Part shown: piece after piece, positions 42,433 through 51,704 of the stretch
How positions within the stretch are numbered: position 1 is the stretch's first letter
Layout: every line of letters starts with the position of its first letter
Assembly: GCF_012911565.1 (NCBI RefSeq)
Contig: NZ_JAAMPU010000106.1
Coordinates: 124,001 to 188,000 of the forward strand
DNA: 64,000 nt
DNA from: Flavobacterium silvaticum
GTDB lineage: Bacteria > Bacteroidota > Bacteroidia > Flavobacteriales > Flavobacteriaceae
Direction of reading: 5' to 3'
Notes under the pieces: model-generated
What the model was told of the DNA's origin: nothing
The model's input: only the letters and a program-made list of their open reading frames with translations
Databases searched by the model: none
Translations under genes and position numbers: made by a program

Positions 42433-44409
42433 CTATTCCGGTATTTTATGCAGCCAGACCTTCATTTCATTCGCGCCTCTGTTCGACCACGCGTAATATG
42501 GAATCGCCGTGAATTTTTTACCCCTGTTTTCGGCCTCGATGGTAAAAATCCCACCGAGCATTTGTGGCATTTGCGTTCTTGTAAATTTCGTGTTTTTTGA
42601 CAACCCGAAGTTTCCGATACCGCCAACATTGTCCTTCTCTTCGACGGCATAAACGAGCGGACCATATTCGATGGCGAATTTTTCACGGTCTTCCTCAACC
42701 TTTGGGTTCGCCTTTACCTGACGCACTTCCATTGGAAAATCAAGGGTGACGACATCGCCTTTCTTCCAGTTGCGGGTAATGGTGAAATAACCGTCTGTGA
42801 TTTTTACGTCAGATTTTGTACCGTTGATGGAAATCGTCGGAACGGCCGTCTGTTCATTGGCGAACGTGTACAAATCGCCCGGCAAAACTTCATTCCTGGC
42901 CCAACCCGGAACACGGAATTTCACGCTGAACCTGCTTTCCTGGTTCGGATCGATGCTGACCGAAACGTTGCCATTCCATGGATATTGCGTCTTTTGGGCA
43001 AGCTGGATTTTTCGGTCGCCGACAATTGCTTTTGCCGTATTCGACATGTATTGGTTCACGTACAACGTATCTTTTTGGGTCGCGTAAATCATGCCCGGAA
43101 GCGCCGGAATGAACCTAATGAGATTCGTAGGGCAACACGAACAGTCGAACCAGCCTGAACGGGTACACGCGCCTCTGTTGAAATCGAATTCTCCGTCTGA
43201 TTCCAAAGGATTCGGGTAGAAGAATTCGGTTCCCGTAAGTGAAATCCCGGAAATGACGGCGTTGTATAACGTGCGTTCGATGACGTCGTTATATTTGACA
43301 TCACCGGTTAAATTGAACATTCTGTTGTTCCAGTACACGCTTCCGATGGCCGCGCAGGTTTCGTTGTAAGCAGTAAGGTTCGGCAGGTGGTAATTGGTCG
43401 AAAAACGCTCGCCCCAATGGATCGCCCCGATTCCGCCGGTGAGGTAGGTTTTCTTTTCGGTCATGTTGTGCCACAGCGCATTCACGGCTTTTTTGTAGGC
43501 TTCATCTTTGTAAATGGCCGCGATATCGGTCATTCCCGCATACATATAGGTAGCACGGACTGCGTGACCGACGGCTTCTTTCTGATCGATTACCGGAATA
43601 CTGTCCTGCGCATATTCACCAAAAGATTCACGATGTTCATGATGCCCGCGATTGTCGAGGAAAAACCTGGACAGTTCCAGATATTCCTTTTTCCCGGTGA
43701 TATCGTATAATTTGATCAATCCCGTTTCAATGATTTGGTGGCCCGGAACATTCTTGCGTTTACCTGGCCCGTCACCGAAAGTCTTTACGAAAAGATCGGC
43801 GTTCTTTAATGCGATGTCCAGGAAATTGCGTTTTCCGGTAGCCTTGAAGTGAACGGCCGCAGCTTCATACAAATGGCCGGCGTTGTAATCTTCGTGGCTC
43901 ATGTTCATGTATTCCCAACGCTCGCCTTTGACGACTTTAACCCAGGGAGCTGGCGGTTTTGCCGGATTGATAGTACGCCATGTGGTGAGATAACCGTCTT
44001 TTTCCTGCCCGATTTTTATGATGGCGATGATGGAATCAAGTGTCTTTTCGAGTTTTGGGTTCGGGTTTGAAATGAGCGAATTCGATGCCCCTTCGATTAT
44101 TTTATAGACATCTGTATCATCGAACGGCATCTGGCCTTTTACTGATCCTTTCATCTTACCACCTGCAATCAGGAAGTTATCCAAACGACCTTCATCGGCG
44201 CATTTCTTTATGGCATACGGAATGGTCTTTTCCTGGACGCGTTTGATGATCGGAAGCCAGAATTCATCGGTAATTTTTACGTCTTTGATTGGAACGGCTT
44301 CGATTGGATAACCGGGAACATCGGCCGAAGTTTCTGCTTTTCTATCAGTAATGAAACCTACGAAAGCCGCAGCACAAATGGTAATTCCTATTTTAAAAAG
44401 ATGTGTCAT
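42433..44409 (-). CDS. GH127 beta-L-arabinofuranosidase (DUF1680 type)
   Basis: A 658-residue enzyme with an N-terminal hydrophobic export segment. The GH127 site is present: Glu334 (WGERFSTNYHLPN, acid/base), Glu350 and Cys352 (AYNETCAAIG) and Cys425/Cys426 (DCSCCPTN), matching Glu322, Glu338, Cys340 and Cys417/418 of Bifidobacterium HypBA1, where three Cys and one Glu hold zinc and a Cys is the nucleophile. The Glu-Glu distance (16) is the same. It hydrolyses beta-L-arabinofuranosides, found in extensins, RG-II and some arabinans. Its ATG overlaps the upstream GH51 stop by four bases. Confidence 0.92.
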   Translation of the reverse strand: MTHLFKIGITICAAAFVGFITDRKAETSADVPGYPIEAVPIKDVKITDEFWLPIIKRVQEKTIPYAIKKCADEGRLDNFLIAGGKMKGSVKGQMPFDDTDVYKIIEGASNSLISNPNPKLEKTLDSIIAIIKIGQEKDGYLTTWRTINPAKPPAPWVKVVKGERWEYMNMSHEDYNAGHLYEAAAVHFKATGKRNFLDIALKNADLFVKTFGDGPGKRKNVPGHQIIETGLIKLYDITGKKEYLELSRFFLDNRGHHEHRESFGEYAQDSIPVIDQKEAVGHAVRATYMYAGMTDIAAIYKDEAYKKAVNALWHNMTEKKTYLTGGIGAIHWGERFSTNYHLPNLTAYNETCAAIGSVYWNNRMFNLTGDVKYNDVIERTLYNAVISGISLTGTEFFYPNPLESDGEFDFNRGACTRSGWFDCSCCPTNLIRFIPALPGMIYATQKDTLYVNQYMSNTAKAIVGDRKIQLAQKTQYPWNGNVSVSIDPNQESRFSVKFRVPGWARNEVLPGDLYTFANEQTAVPTISINGTKSDVKITDGYFTITRNWKKGDVVTLDFPMEVRQVKANPKVEEDREKFAIEYGPLVYAVEEKDNVGGIGNFGLSKNTKFTRTQMPQMLGGIFTIEAENRGKKFTAIPYYAWSNRGANEMKVWLHKIPE

Positions 44410-46442
44410 TGCAATTGAAATTCTAATACGGAAATGGTTGCCGGAGCGATTTCCAGGTTTTTGTAGTTTTTGACAGATGATTCCGAAATGCTGACTTCCG
44501 GTTTTTGATTGACGATGTTTCTCGCTTCAATTGAAGTTCCCGATATCGTGTATTTTTTCCCCTTCGAATTGACTCTGGCCGAACCGAAATCAAGTGTCAG
44601 CTTCTGCGCTTTTTCAGTCGGATTGATGACGGATATCGTAATCGATTTTCCATCAGATGTCAAAGCCGCGACAATATCCAGCGGATACACATTCCCGCCC
44701 GCGTTTTCTTTAGGCTGGTCGCCGCCGATGGGCCATTTCGGGTTCGGCTGCGGTGAATTCCCATCGACCGAGACCGGAATGCGTCCGAACTTTTCCTGAT
44801 AGAGCTTAAACAGCAAACCTGTCGAATTGTAATCGGCAGAAACATCTGTAAAACTCAAACACGATGTCGCAAAGGTAAAGCCTGCCATTTTAAAAAGATC
44901 GGTGTGGCGGAACAATTCATTGAGGCCACGTGCGTGTCCGATGGTAACTCCGAGTGTCGGTTTCGGATGCACCCAATTGGTGTAATACGTCCATTCGTCA
45001 AGATAGACCGGGACTTTTTCCGAACCCGGAATCCGTTTGTGGTATTCGTCATAAGCAATGGATTTCGACTTGATGCGATTCGCCGGACGACGTGTCCAGT
45101 CTTCCAAAGGTTCTGAAATCTTCACATATTTTGCCTGTCCGAGATCGAAACGCTCATCGACCGAACAATAGAAATGCTCGCTGATGTAATCCAGATGCTG
45201 GCCTTTCTGGAGCATTCCGCCGGACCAATCGGTGTCTGATAAATACTCAGGGATTACTTTCCCATCGGTGCGTTTGGCACATTCGGTTACGGTCATTTCT
45301 TCGATTGAAGCTCCGGAACCAATTAAAATCAACGCCGGATCTTTCTCCAACATTTTCTCGACGAACATATTGTGCTTGATGATGTATTGCTGAAGCGGCA
45401 AATGCCCAAGCTGCCACCAGCCGTAACTTTCATTCCCGACACACCACATTTTGATGTTCCAGGGTTTTTCGTGCCCGTGGGACGCGCGCAGTTTTCCCAT
45501 TTCTGTAGATGCATCGCCGTTGACATATTCGACCCAATTCGCAGCCGAAGTCGCATCGCCGAAACCGGTATTGACCGTCATGGCCAGATCGACACCAATC
45601 AATTCACAGAACCGGATCATTTCCGGAGTGCCGACATCGTTGTCTTCAAGGCATTCCCAGGCGTATTCATACTTCGGATCTCTTTTGTCACGGTCGCCGA
45701 CGCCATCGCGCCAATCGTAAGCCGAGATGAAATTCCCGCCCCAGCGGTATTGCGATGAATGCAGGTCTTTCAGAAGCTTGACCACATCTGGCCGGAAACC
45801 ATCGATGTTATCCGAAGGCATCAAAGAAACGGCTCCAACGTGGAAATTACCTTCACCTCGTCCGACAATATATAACGTAGCTTTTTTAGTGTCGACCGAA
45901 GCCGTAATCCCGAAGAAGAATTTGGTGTAGGTGGAAGTCGGAGTAATTTTATGGGACGAAATATCCTTGCCGTCGTTGAACTGGATTTCCATTTCAAGGC
46001 CCGGAGTGGCTTTGATCCAGATATAACCGTCGTATTCTTTGTTTTTTACGAGTGCGATTCCAGATTGTAAAATGCCTGAAGCGACATTCGGATTCGTGAT
46101 GATTTTTGGCGAATGCTTTCCGACGAACGGATTTTGGGTATCCATTTCGACGGTCGCTCCACCAACTATTTTCCATTGGTTGATGGCTTCCTTTCGGTTT
46201 TTCGGAACCAAAATTTCCGAATCGTCTATCGGGTAAAAGAATTTTCTGTCGTCGATGAGTTCGGACCACAGGCAATCGTCTGTCAGGTTTCCGACATCTT
46301 CATTGCCCAGATTCTCCATGAACATCCCGAAGAGTTTATCTGAAATGACAGGCGCTTTTTTGGACACATCAATGCGTGCAGTCAATTGTGCCGATGCCGA
46401 TCCGCCAATAAACAATACCAATAAATAATAAACAATCCGCAT
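44406..46442 (-). CDS. GH51 alpha-L-arabinofuranosidase
   Basis: A 678-residue exported enzyme, signal peptide MRIVYYLLVLFIGGSASAQ. Layout: N-terminal segment with LFGMFMENLGNEDVG (a GH51 start), a CBM-like beta-sandwich (about 90-210), then the barrel with acid/base Glu338 (WCVGNESYGWW) and nucleophile Glu483 (VYLDEWTYYTNW), and a C-terminal beta domain. It is the longest of three GH51 copies in this operon and differs clearly from the others in sequence, so differing linkage or size preference is likely. It overlaps GH127 downstream and is three bases from the GH43 upstream. Confidence 0.9.
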   Translation of the reverse strand: MRIVYYLLVLFIGGSASAQLTARIDVSKKAPVISDKLFGMFMENLGNEDVGNLTDDCLWSELIDDRKFFYPIDDSEILVPKNRKEAINQWKIVGGATVEMDTQNPFVGKHSPKIITNPNVASGILQSGIALVKNKEYDGYIWIKATPGLEMEIQFNDGKDISSHKITPTSTYTKFFFGITASVDTKKATLYIVGRGEGNFHVGAVSLMPSDNIDGFRPDVVKLLKDLHSSQYRWGGNFISAYDWRDGVGDRDKRDPKYEYAWECLEDNDVGTPEMIRFCELIGVDLAMTVNTGFGDATSAANWVEYVNGDASTEMGKLRASHGHEKPWNIKMWCVGNESYGWWQLGHLPLQQYIIKHNMFVEKMLEKDPALILIGSGASIEEMTVTECAKRTDGKVIPEYLSDTDWSGGMLQKGQHLDYISEHFYCSVDERFDLGQAKYVKISEPLEDWTRRPANRIKSKSIAYDEYHKRIPGSEKVPVYLDEWTYYTNWVHPKPTLGVTIGHARGLNELFRHTDLFKMAGFTFATSCLSFTDVSADYNSTGLLFKLYQEKFGRIPVSVDGNSPQPNPKWPIGGDQPKENAGGNVYPLDIVAALTSDGKSITISVINPTEKAQKLTLDFGSARVNSKGKKYTISGTSIEARNIVNQKPEVSISESSVKNYKNLEIAPATISVLEFQLQ

Positions 46443-46445
46443 GGT

Positions 46446-47438
46446 TTAGTTCATCGGCTCAACCGTTGGCCAGCCATTTTCCCATTTGATTTCCTTGATT
46501 TTAAGTTTCGGGATGCCTTTGTCGTTCGAATCATAGGCATGGAAAACAAAATAATCCTTGCCGTCTATCGTGTATGCGCTGTTATGGCCAACACCTGCCC
46601 AATTTTTGTTGCCTTCGATGACAAGCGAGCCACCGCCCTGGAACAAGTCTTTTCCATCCTTGTCGAAGAATGGGCCTGCCATGGTTTTTGATCGGCCGAC
46701 GACAACTTTGTACGTACTTTTTTCACCTCTGCAGCAAAAATCCCAAGATACGAACAGGTAATAATAATCGCCTTTTTTATACAGGAAAGGTGCTTCAATG
46801 GCTGCGTCTCCGGGATCTGCATCGGGCAATTCAAAACTGCGCTGGCGACGGGCGACGGTAATCCATTGTTCCGGTTTTTCAACCGCTGTAAGTTCTTTGT
46901 TGAGTTTCACCATTTTCATTCCATCCCAGAAAGAGCCGAAAACTAGCCACGGATTTCCGTTTTCATCGATTGATAAATTCGGGTCGATGGCATTCCACAA
47001 ATCGCGGTTCGGGACAGACTGGACTACGATTCCGTGATCTGTCCACTTGAAATCAGAACTTTTGGGATCGAGTGTTTTATTGGTCGCTACACCAATCGCC
47101 GATGTATTTTTGGCAAACGCCGAACACGAATAATACAGGTAATATTGTCCGTTGTGGAATGAAATATCGGGCGCCCAGATGTGGTTTTTGAAACCGGGAA
47201 CGTTGCCTTCATTGACCCACGTTGGAGCTGTTTCGAAGACTTGTTTTTCTTCGGTCCACGTCTTCAAATCGGTTGAGGAAAAAACAGAAATCCCTCGTCC
47301 GGTGCAAAACACATAATAGGTATTTCCCTGTTTGATCATGACCGGATCGTGAACCCGCGTTTGATCTATGGGCAGTGCCTTTTGCGTGAAGACACTGCCA
47401 TAGACAACTAACAAAACCCAAATAATCTTAGCTTTCAT
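46446..47438 (-). CDS. GH43 endo-arabinanase-type hydrolase
   Basis: A 330-residue five-bladed propeller enzyme with an N-terminal signal (MKAKIIWVLLVVYGSVFTQ). The catalytic triad of GH43 is visible: Asp31 (RVHDPVMIK), Asp152 (NAIDPNLSI) and Glu215 (AAIEAPFLY). The motifs WAPDISFHNGQYYLYYS and GSFWDGMKMVKL are typical of arabinan endo-1,5-alpha-L-arabinanases and related exo-enzymes. There is no lipobox, so it probably works in the periplasm on imported oligosaccharides. Gene spacing of three to four bases to neighbours shows tight co-transcription. Confidence 0.88.
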   Translation of the reverse strand: MKAKIIWVLLVVYGSVFTQKALPIDQTRVHDPVMIKQGNTYYVFCTGRGISVFSSTDLKTWTEEKQVFETAPTWVNEGNVPGFKNHIWAPDISFHNGQYYLYYSCSAFAKNTSAIGVATNKTLDPKSSDFKWTDHGIVVQSVPNRDLWNAIDPNLSIDENGNPWLVFGSFWDGMKMVKLNKELTAVEKPEQWITVARRQRSFELPDADPGDAAIEAPFLYKKGDYYYLFVSWDFCCRGEKSTYKVVVGRSKTMAGPFFDKDGKDLFQGGGSLVIEGNKNWAGVGHNSAYTIDGKDYFVFHAYDSNDKGIPKLKIKEIKWENGWPTVEPMN

Positions 47439-47441
47439 ACC

Positions 47442-48392
47442 TTATTTGATTCCTTCGGTAGTCATGATGACGCGCTTCATGGTACCGTCTGTGTTATACT
47501 CCAGTTTATCGATGCAGACCGACCGGCGGAAACTTCCTCCGTGCGGTTGTGTCGCCCCGTTATGGTAAATGAAATAATCTTTGCCTTTGAATTCGATGAT
47601 GGACTGATGGTTTGTGTTGCAGTTTCCGGCGAGTTCGTTCAAAATGCCTTTGAATTCCCACGGACCAGTTGGAGACTTGCTCATGGCATAGGCGATTTTC
47701 TCAGGGAATTCATAAGCGTACGACAGATAATACCAGTCTTTCTTCTTGTGCAGCCACGGTGCTTCGGTGAAATTCGGAACGTCGACCACATGGATGTCAC
47801 CGTCGATTTCCGTCATGTTCTTTTTGAGCCTGACGTATTTGCAGACGCGGTTTCCCCAATAGAGATAGGTTTGTCCGTCAGCATCTGTAAATACGGTCGG
47901 GTCGATGTCATCCCAATCGATATCGACCTGCTTGGTCATGTCGTTGGTGATGAGTGCCTTTCCGAGCGCATCCTTAAAAGGCCCGAGAGGTGAATCTGAA
48001 ACCGCAATCCCAATGGCTTTCCCCGGAATCGTGGCATGTGTGGTACAGACGTACCAGTAGAATTTCCCGTTCTTTTCCGTGACCTGTGCTGCCCACGCAT
48101 CGCCTTTTGCCCATTTGAAATCGGTTACTTTCAACGGAACTTTGTGGGATTTCCAGGTTTTCATATCGGCCGATGAATACACCAGCCATTCGTCCATCTT
48201 GTAAAAGTTGAAATCGTTTGGTGCTTCGTCATGACCTGCATAAAGGTACACCGAATCTTTGTAGACCAAAGCCGCCGGATCACCCGTGTATTTGTCTGTG
48301 ATTACTGGATTTCCCATTTGAACCGCACGGGTTTGTGCCTGGCTCAAAAAACCAATGATCAAAAGGAGTAGGAAGCTGATTCTCAATTTCAT
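47442..48392 (-). CDS. GH43 arabinofuranosidase/xylosidase-like hydrolase
   Basis: A 316-residue propeller enzyme, signal peptide MKLRISFLLLLIIGFLSQA. Triad: Asp38 (KYTGDPAALV), Asp164 (DDIDPTVF) and Glu210 (NFTEAPWL). The phrases YLYAGHDEAP, WAKGDAWAAQVTEKNGKFYW and GNCNTNHQSIIEFKGKDYFIYHNG resemble exo-acting GH43 alpha-L-arabinofuranosidases and beta-xylosidases, unlike the other two GH43 proteins here. The exact linkage specificity is not decidable by eye. A 46-codon ORF lies immediately upstream in the operon. Confidence 0.87.
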   Translation of the reverse strand: MKLRISFLLLLIIGFLSQAQTRAVQMGNPVITDKYTGDPAALVYKDSVYLYAGHDEAPNDFNFYKMDEWLVYSSADMKTWKSHKVPLKVTDFKWAKGDAWAAQVTEKNGKFYWYVCTTHATIPGKAIGIAVSDSPLGPFKDALGKALITNDMTKQVDIDWDDIDPTVFTDADGQTYLYWGNRVCKYVRLKKNMTEIDGDIHVVDVPNFTEAPWLHKKKDWYYLSYAYEFPEKIAYAMSKSPTGPWEFKGILNELAGNCNTNHQSIIEFKGKDYFIYHNGATQPHGGSFRRSVCIDKLEYNTDGTMKRVIMTTEGIK

Positions 48393-48405
48393 TCAGGCTT
48401 TATTT

Positions 48406-48546
48406 CTATTGCGGATTGACCGGTTTTTCTAGTTTTTTCTTTTCGTCCAATCCTAAAATAGATTTCAGGAATGGGTTCAGGTAAAGTGAGGCGGGTTGAT
48501 TGTCCTCAGATTTTTCCTGTTTCTTCTTTTGGATCGTAAATAGCAT
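48406..48546 (-). CDS. 46-residue ORF inside the arabinan operon
   Basis: An ORF I do not recognise, occupying most of the 153-base gap between two GH43 genes. Its ATG (48546-48544) shares a base with the TGA of the upstream GH43 (TGATG), the usual coupling arrangement, and its TAG ends 13 bases before the next ATG. The product is charged and lysine-rich with no signal peptide or membrane segment: it starts MLFTIQKKKQEK, has a central hydrophobic patch (SLYLNPFLKSILGL) and ends EKPVNPQ. It may be a small protein, or a remnant of a longer reading frame. Confidence 0.5.
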   Translation of the reverse strand: MLFTIQKKKQEKSEDNQPASLYLNPFLKSILGLDEKKKLEKPVNPQ

Positions 48547-50048
48547 CAGTTGATTTTTTTACCCCAAATCGCTGTTCCCTGCTGATTCAGCCCGGAAAGC
48601 AAAATGGTCGATGTTACATTATTTTCCCAATCGCGGCCGCGCTCAACATGGAGTTTGTCCGTATACGACGTTCCCCATTGCAACGTCAGCCAGCCATTTT
48701 CTAAAGTCCAATGATTGTTCGAATCGCCATTGACAGATCCTGAAGAATCAAGCGTCAGGTTTACCGAAGTCTGGAAATCGGGTGAAGTCTGCTCCTGGTC
48801 ATATCCGGGAACAACCTGATATCCTAAAACGATTTGCTCATAATTTCCGGCAAGATCGGCAGCAGTGATTTCCGTTTGGGCAACCCCGGCGTAACGTTCC
48901 GGCGAAACAACAGGCCAGCCGTCTTCCGTCCAGAAAACCTTGCGTATATGCAAATCCATATAATAACTGTCGATACCCGGACGTCCCTGATGTGCCATAT
49001 AGTATTGGTTCGCATCATCTTTGAAAACGCCGCAATGTGATACGCCCTGCCATCCGGAATGTCCGTTGAATTTGTATGGGGCAAGAATCATAGGGCCGTG
49101 ATCCACCGGTGTGTTTAGATCGACACCGTTGTAATCATAGAATGGCCCGTCGGGATTATCGGAACGGCCTACCCGGACGTTGTACTTCGTTTGGAGCCAG
49201 TCATAAGCCACGAATAAATAGTATTTATTGAATTGGGCGTTGTAAATAATCTCAGCACCTTCTTCGTTTCCATTTATAACGCCTCCGGTCGAGCCGCGAC
49301 GTGAAACACGCGTTCCTTTATCACCCGGTGTCATGGCCAGGCCGGTAGCGGGATTGAGCTGCAATTTGTAAATGCCGTCCCAGGCTGAACCGTAATACAT
49401 CCAGTGGTTTCCGCTTTGATCGACAAGCACTGTAGGATCTATGGCGTTTGTCTGGACAGTCACATCATTAACAGACGTCACGGCCAAACCTTGTTCCGTC
49501 CACGGTCCGACCGGCGAAGATGAAGTTGCAAGACCAATCACACTCAATCTTGGAAAGGCAGATGACAATGAATAATATAAACGGAACTGACTCCCAACCT
49601 GGACAATATAGGGCGCCCAAAGCGCATTGAATGGATCAGTTCCCCGGCCTTGGATAAATGCACTTCCTTGCACTGGCAATTGATTGAAAACCCAACCTAC
49701 GAATTGCCACTGAATCAAATCGGTAGATTTACGTATCTGGATTCCGGGCTGCACTGTAGCTCCGTAAGCGACATCTGTACTATAACAATAATAGGTGTTT
49801 CCAACTTTTATCACTGATGGATCGTGGACATTGCGGTAACCCCATTGATATACATTTGAGACTGGAGCAAGGTCAGCATATGTATCAGTGATGGTATTGA
49901 TATCGAAGCCGGATGGCGTATCATCTGTCGGATCAATAACTTCCGGTTCGGCCGCAGGATCATCTTTGGAACACGAAACCACTGTCATAGTGAGAGCCGT
50001 AAGCCCGAGCAGGACTAATTTGACGAATTCATTAACAATCTTTTTCAT
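48546..50048 (-). CDS. GH43 arabinanase lipoprotein
   Basis: A 500-residue surface or periplasmic lipoprotein: the signal ends in TMTVVSC with lipid-anchored Cys26, followed by an acidic linker (PAAEPEVIDPTDDTPSG), the type that often sends lipoproteins to the Bacteroidota cell surface. GH43 triad: Asp76 (NVHDPSVIK), Asp204 (NAIDPTVLV) and Glu266 (EEGAEIIYN). A C-terminal beta domain (about 400-500) is like that of extracellular arabinan endo-1,5-alpha-L-arabinosidases. This is the likely first, outside cut of arabinan before SusCD import. It lies 16 bases after a GH51 gene. Confidence 0.9.
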   Translation of the reverse strand: MKKIVNEFVKLVLLGLTALTMTVVSCSKDDPAAEPEVIDPTDDTPSGFDINTITDTYADLAPVSNVYQWGYRNVHDPSVIKVGNTYYCYSTDVAYGATVQPGIQIRKSTDLIQWQFVGWVFNQLPVQGSAFIQGRGTDPFNALWAPYIVQVGSQFRLYYSLSSAFPRLSVIGLATSSSPVGPWTEQGLAVTSVNDVTVQTNAIDPTVLVDQSGNHWMYYGSAWDGIYKLQLNPATGLAMTPGDKGTRVSRRGSTGGVINGNEEGAEIIYNAQFNKYYLFVAYDWLQTKYNVRVGRSDNPDGPFYDYNGVDLNTPVDHGPMILAPYKFNGHSGWQGVSHCGVFKDDANQYYMAHQGRPGIDSYYMDLHIRKVFWTEDGWPVVSPERYAGVAQTEITAADLAGNYEQIVLGYQVVPGYDQEQTSPDFQTSVNLTLDSSGSVNGDSNNHWTLENGWLTLQWGTSYTDKLHVERGRDWENNVTSTILLSGLNQQGTAIWGKKIN

Positions 50049-50064
50049 AGCGTAAACTTCCTTG

Positions 50065-51618
50065 TCATTTTGCTTCGATGACCACTACCGAAAATGCAGG
50101 CAGTGTTACCGTAAGCGTTCCATTCTTCAATTTGAAATCCTTGAATTCTTTTTCGGTTATTTTATTCGGGTCGGCGAACGAATTGAAATCCTGTAATTTG
50201 CCGGACGCGACAATACGTCCCGATGCATTTTTAAGATTCAGCGCCTTTACATCAAGTTCTACCGTCATGGTTTGTGACGGGTGGATATTGACGATGGAGA
50301 AATGCTTTTTGCCATCTTTCTCAGAAGCCGATACGGAAAGTGCAGGCAATGACTTATCGGCCAGTTTATATTCGGGCGATGTGAATTTGACCGGAATCAG
50401 TTTGGCATCCTGATGCACTTTGTACATGTGCATCACGTGATACGTTGGGGTTAAAAGCATCTTGTCGTTTTCCGTTAAGATGACAGCCTGAAGCACGTTT
50501 ACGGTTTGTGCGAGGTTTGCCATACGCACACGGTCGGCGTGGTTGTTGAAAATATTGAGCGTGGTTCCGGCGATCATGGCGTCGCGCATGGTGTTTTGCT
50601 GATACAGGAAACCCGGATTTGTGCCTGGTTCGACTTCGTACCATCCGCCCCATTCGTCTACTACCAAAGCCGTTTTTTTGGCCGGATCATATTTGTCCAT
50701 GATCTCGCTGTGCTTGGTTACGAGCTCTTCCATTTTGAGGGCCGTTTCCATGGTCTTGAAATATTGGGCTTCGTCGAATTGGGTCGATGAGCCTTTCTTT
50801 TCCCATTCCACAAACGAATAGGAATGCAACGCGACGCCTTCGATCAGGTTTCTCGGGATGTCGCGCATGAGCACTTCTGTCCAATGATAATCGGCTACAT
50901 TGGCACCCGAAGCAATCCTGAAGAGTTTGTCCGAATTGTTCCAATCGGTCATAAAAGTCGAATACTGCTTGAACAAATTCGCGTAATATTCCGGAGTCAT
51001 GTTTCCGCCGCAGCCCCACATTTCATTCCCGACGCCCCAGATTTTTACGCCCCATGGCGTATCGCGGTTGTTCTTTTTCCTAAGTTCAGACATGGGGCTT
51101 TTACCCTGATGGTTCACATAAGCGACCCAGTCTGTAAATTCTTTTACCGTTCCGCTGCCTACATTGGCCGCCAGATACGGCTCTGTTCCCAGAGTCTCGC
51201 ACAAGTCGAGGAAATCATGTGTTCCAAAGCTGTTGTCTTCGGTTACGCCGCCCCACCATTGATTAACCATGGTCGGCCGGTCTTGTTTTGGGCCGATGCC
51301 GTCTTTCCAGTGATAGGTGTCGGCAAAGCATCCGCCTGGCCAGCGCAGGTTCGGGATGCCCAATTCTTTAAGCGCGGCAATGATGTCGTTGCGGACGCCG
51401 TTTGTATTTGGGATGGTACTTTTCTCGCCTACATAGAATCCGCCGTAAATACAGCGGCCGAGGTGTTCGGAGAAATGTCCGTAGATATTTTTATTGATTA
51501 CCGGTGAGTCGGCAGATGGCAAAACGCTTACAGTAGCTTTTTGCTGTGCATTGATCGCTAAAGGAAATAGCAAAGACAGCAACAGGCCTTTGATGCCTAT
51601 GTTTTTTTTTGTAGTCAT
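50065..51618 (-). CDS. GH51 alpha-L-arabinofuranosidase (compact form)
   Basis: A 517-residue enzyme with a signal peptide (about residues 1-24, [14 protein letters not shown]). This is the compact GH51 architecture: barrel plus jelly-roll tail, no CBM insert. Residue marks: [20 protein letters not shown] at the start, [14 protein letters not shown] (about 91-104), acid/base Glu199 ([10 protein letters not shown]) and nucleophile Glu322 ([14 protein letters not shown]), as in bacterial AbfA enzymes. It acts on terminal alpha-1,2/3/5-arabinofuranosyl units. It is the first enzyme after susD, and a 12-bp hairpin stands in the 86-base gap between them. Confidence 0.93.
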   Translation of the reverse strand: MTTKKNIGIKGLLLSLLFPLAINAQQKATVSVLPSADSPVINKNIYGHFSEHLGRCIYGGFYVGEKSTIPNTNGVRNDIIAALKELGIPNLRWPGGCFADTYHWKDGIGPKQDRPTMVNQWWGGVTEDNSFGTHDFLDLCETLGTEPYLAANVGSGTVKEFTDWVAYVNHQGKSPMSELRKKNNRDTPWGVKIWGVGNEMWGCGGNMTPEYYANLFKQYSTFMTDWNNSDKLFRIASGANVADYHWTEVLMRDIPRNLIEGVALHSYSFVEWEKKGSSTQFDEAQYFKTMETALKMEELVTKHSEIMDKYDPAKKTALVVDEWGGWYEVEPGTNPGFLYQQNTMRDAMIAGTTLNIFNNHADRVRMANLAQTVNVLQAVILTENDKMLLTPTYHVMHMYKVHQDAKLIPVKFTSPEYKLADKSLPALSVSASEKDGKKHFSIVNIHPSQTMTVELDVKALNLKNASGRIVASGKLQDFNSFADPNKITEKEFKDFKLKNGTLTVTLPAFSVVVIEAK

Positions 51619-51637
51619 GTGGTTTGTTTTTATACCG

Positions 51638-51671
51638 ATGGCAAACCCTAACTCACTAAAGGGTTTGCCAT
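51638..51671 (-). promoter_or_regulatory. Intercistronic stem-loop between susD and the first GH51
   Basis: ATGGCAAACCCT (51638-51649) and AGGGTTTGCCAT (51660-51671) form a perfect 12-bp stem with a ten-base loop. No U-run follows in the direction of transcription, so it looks like a processing or stability hairpin, or a partial attenuator, rather than an ordinary terminator. Confidence 0.65.
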
Positions 51672-51704
51672 TTCGATATACAATATAAATATTTAGAGGT
51701 ATTC

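Noticed and set aside
42403..42434. Tandem GTTAAC-type motifs between GH127 and GH51 as a regulatory array
   Set aside because: A similar short stretch occurs before cydA near 8706-8720; it looks like simple-sequence spacer and does not share the AraR-type dyad.
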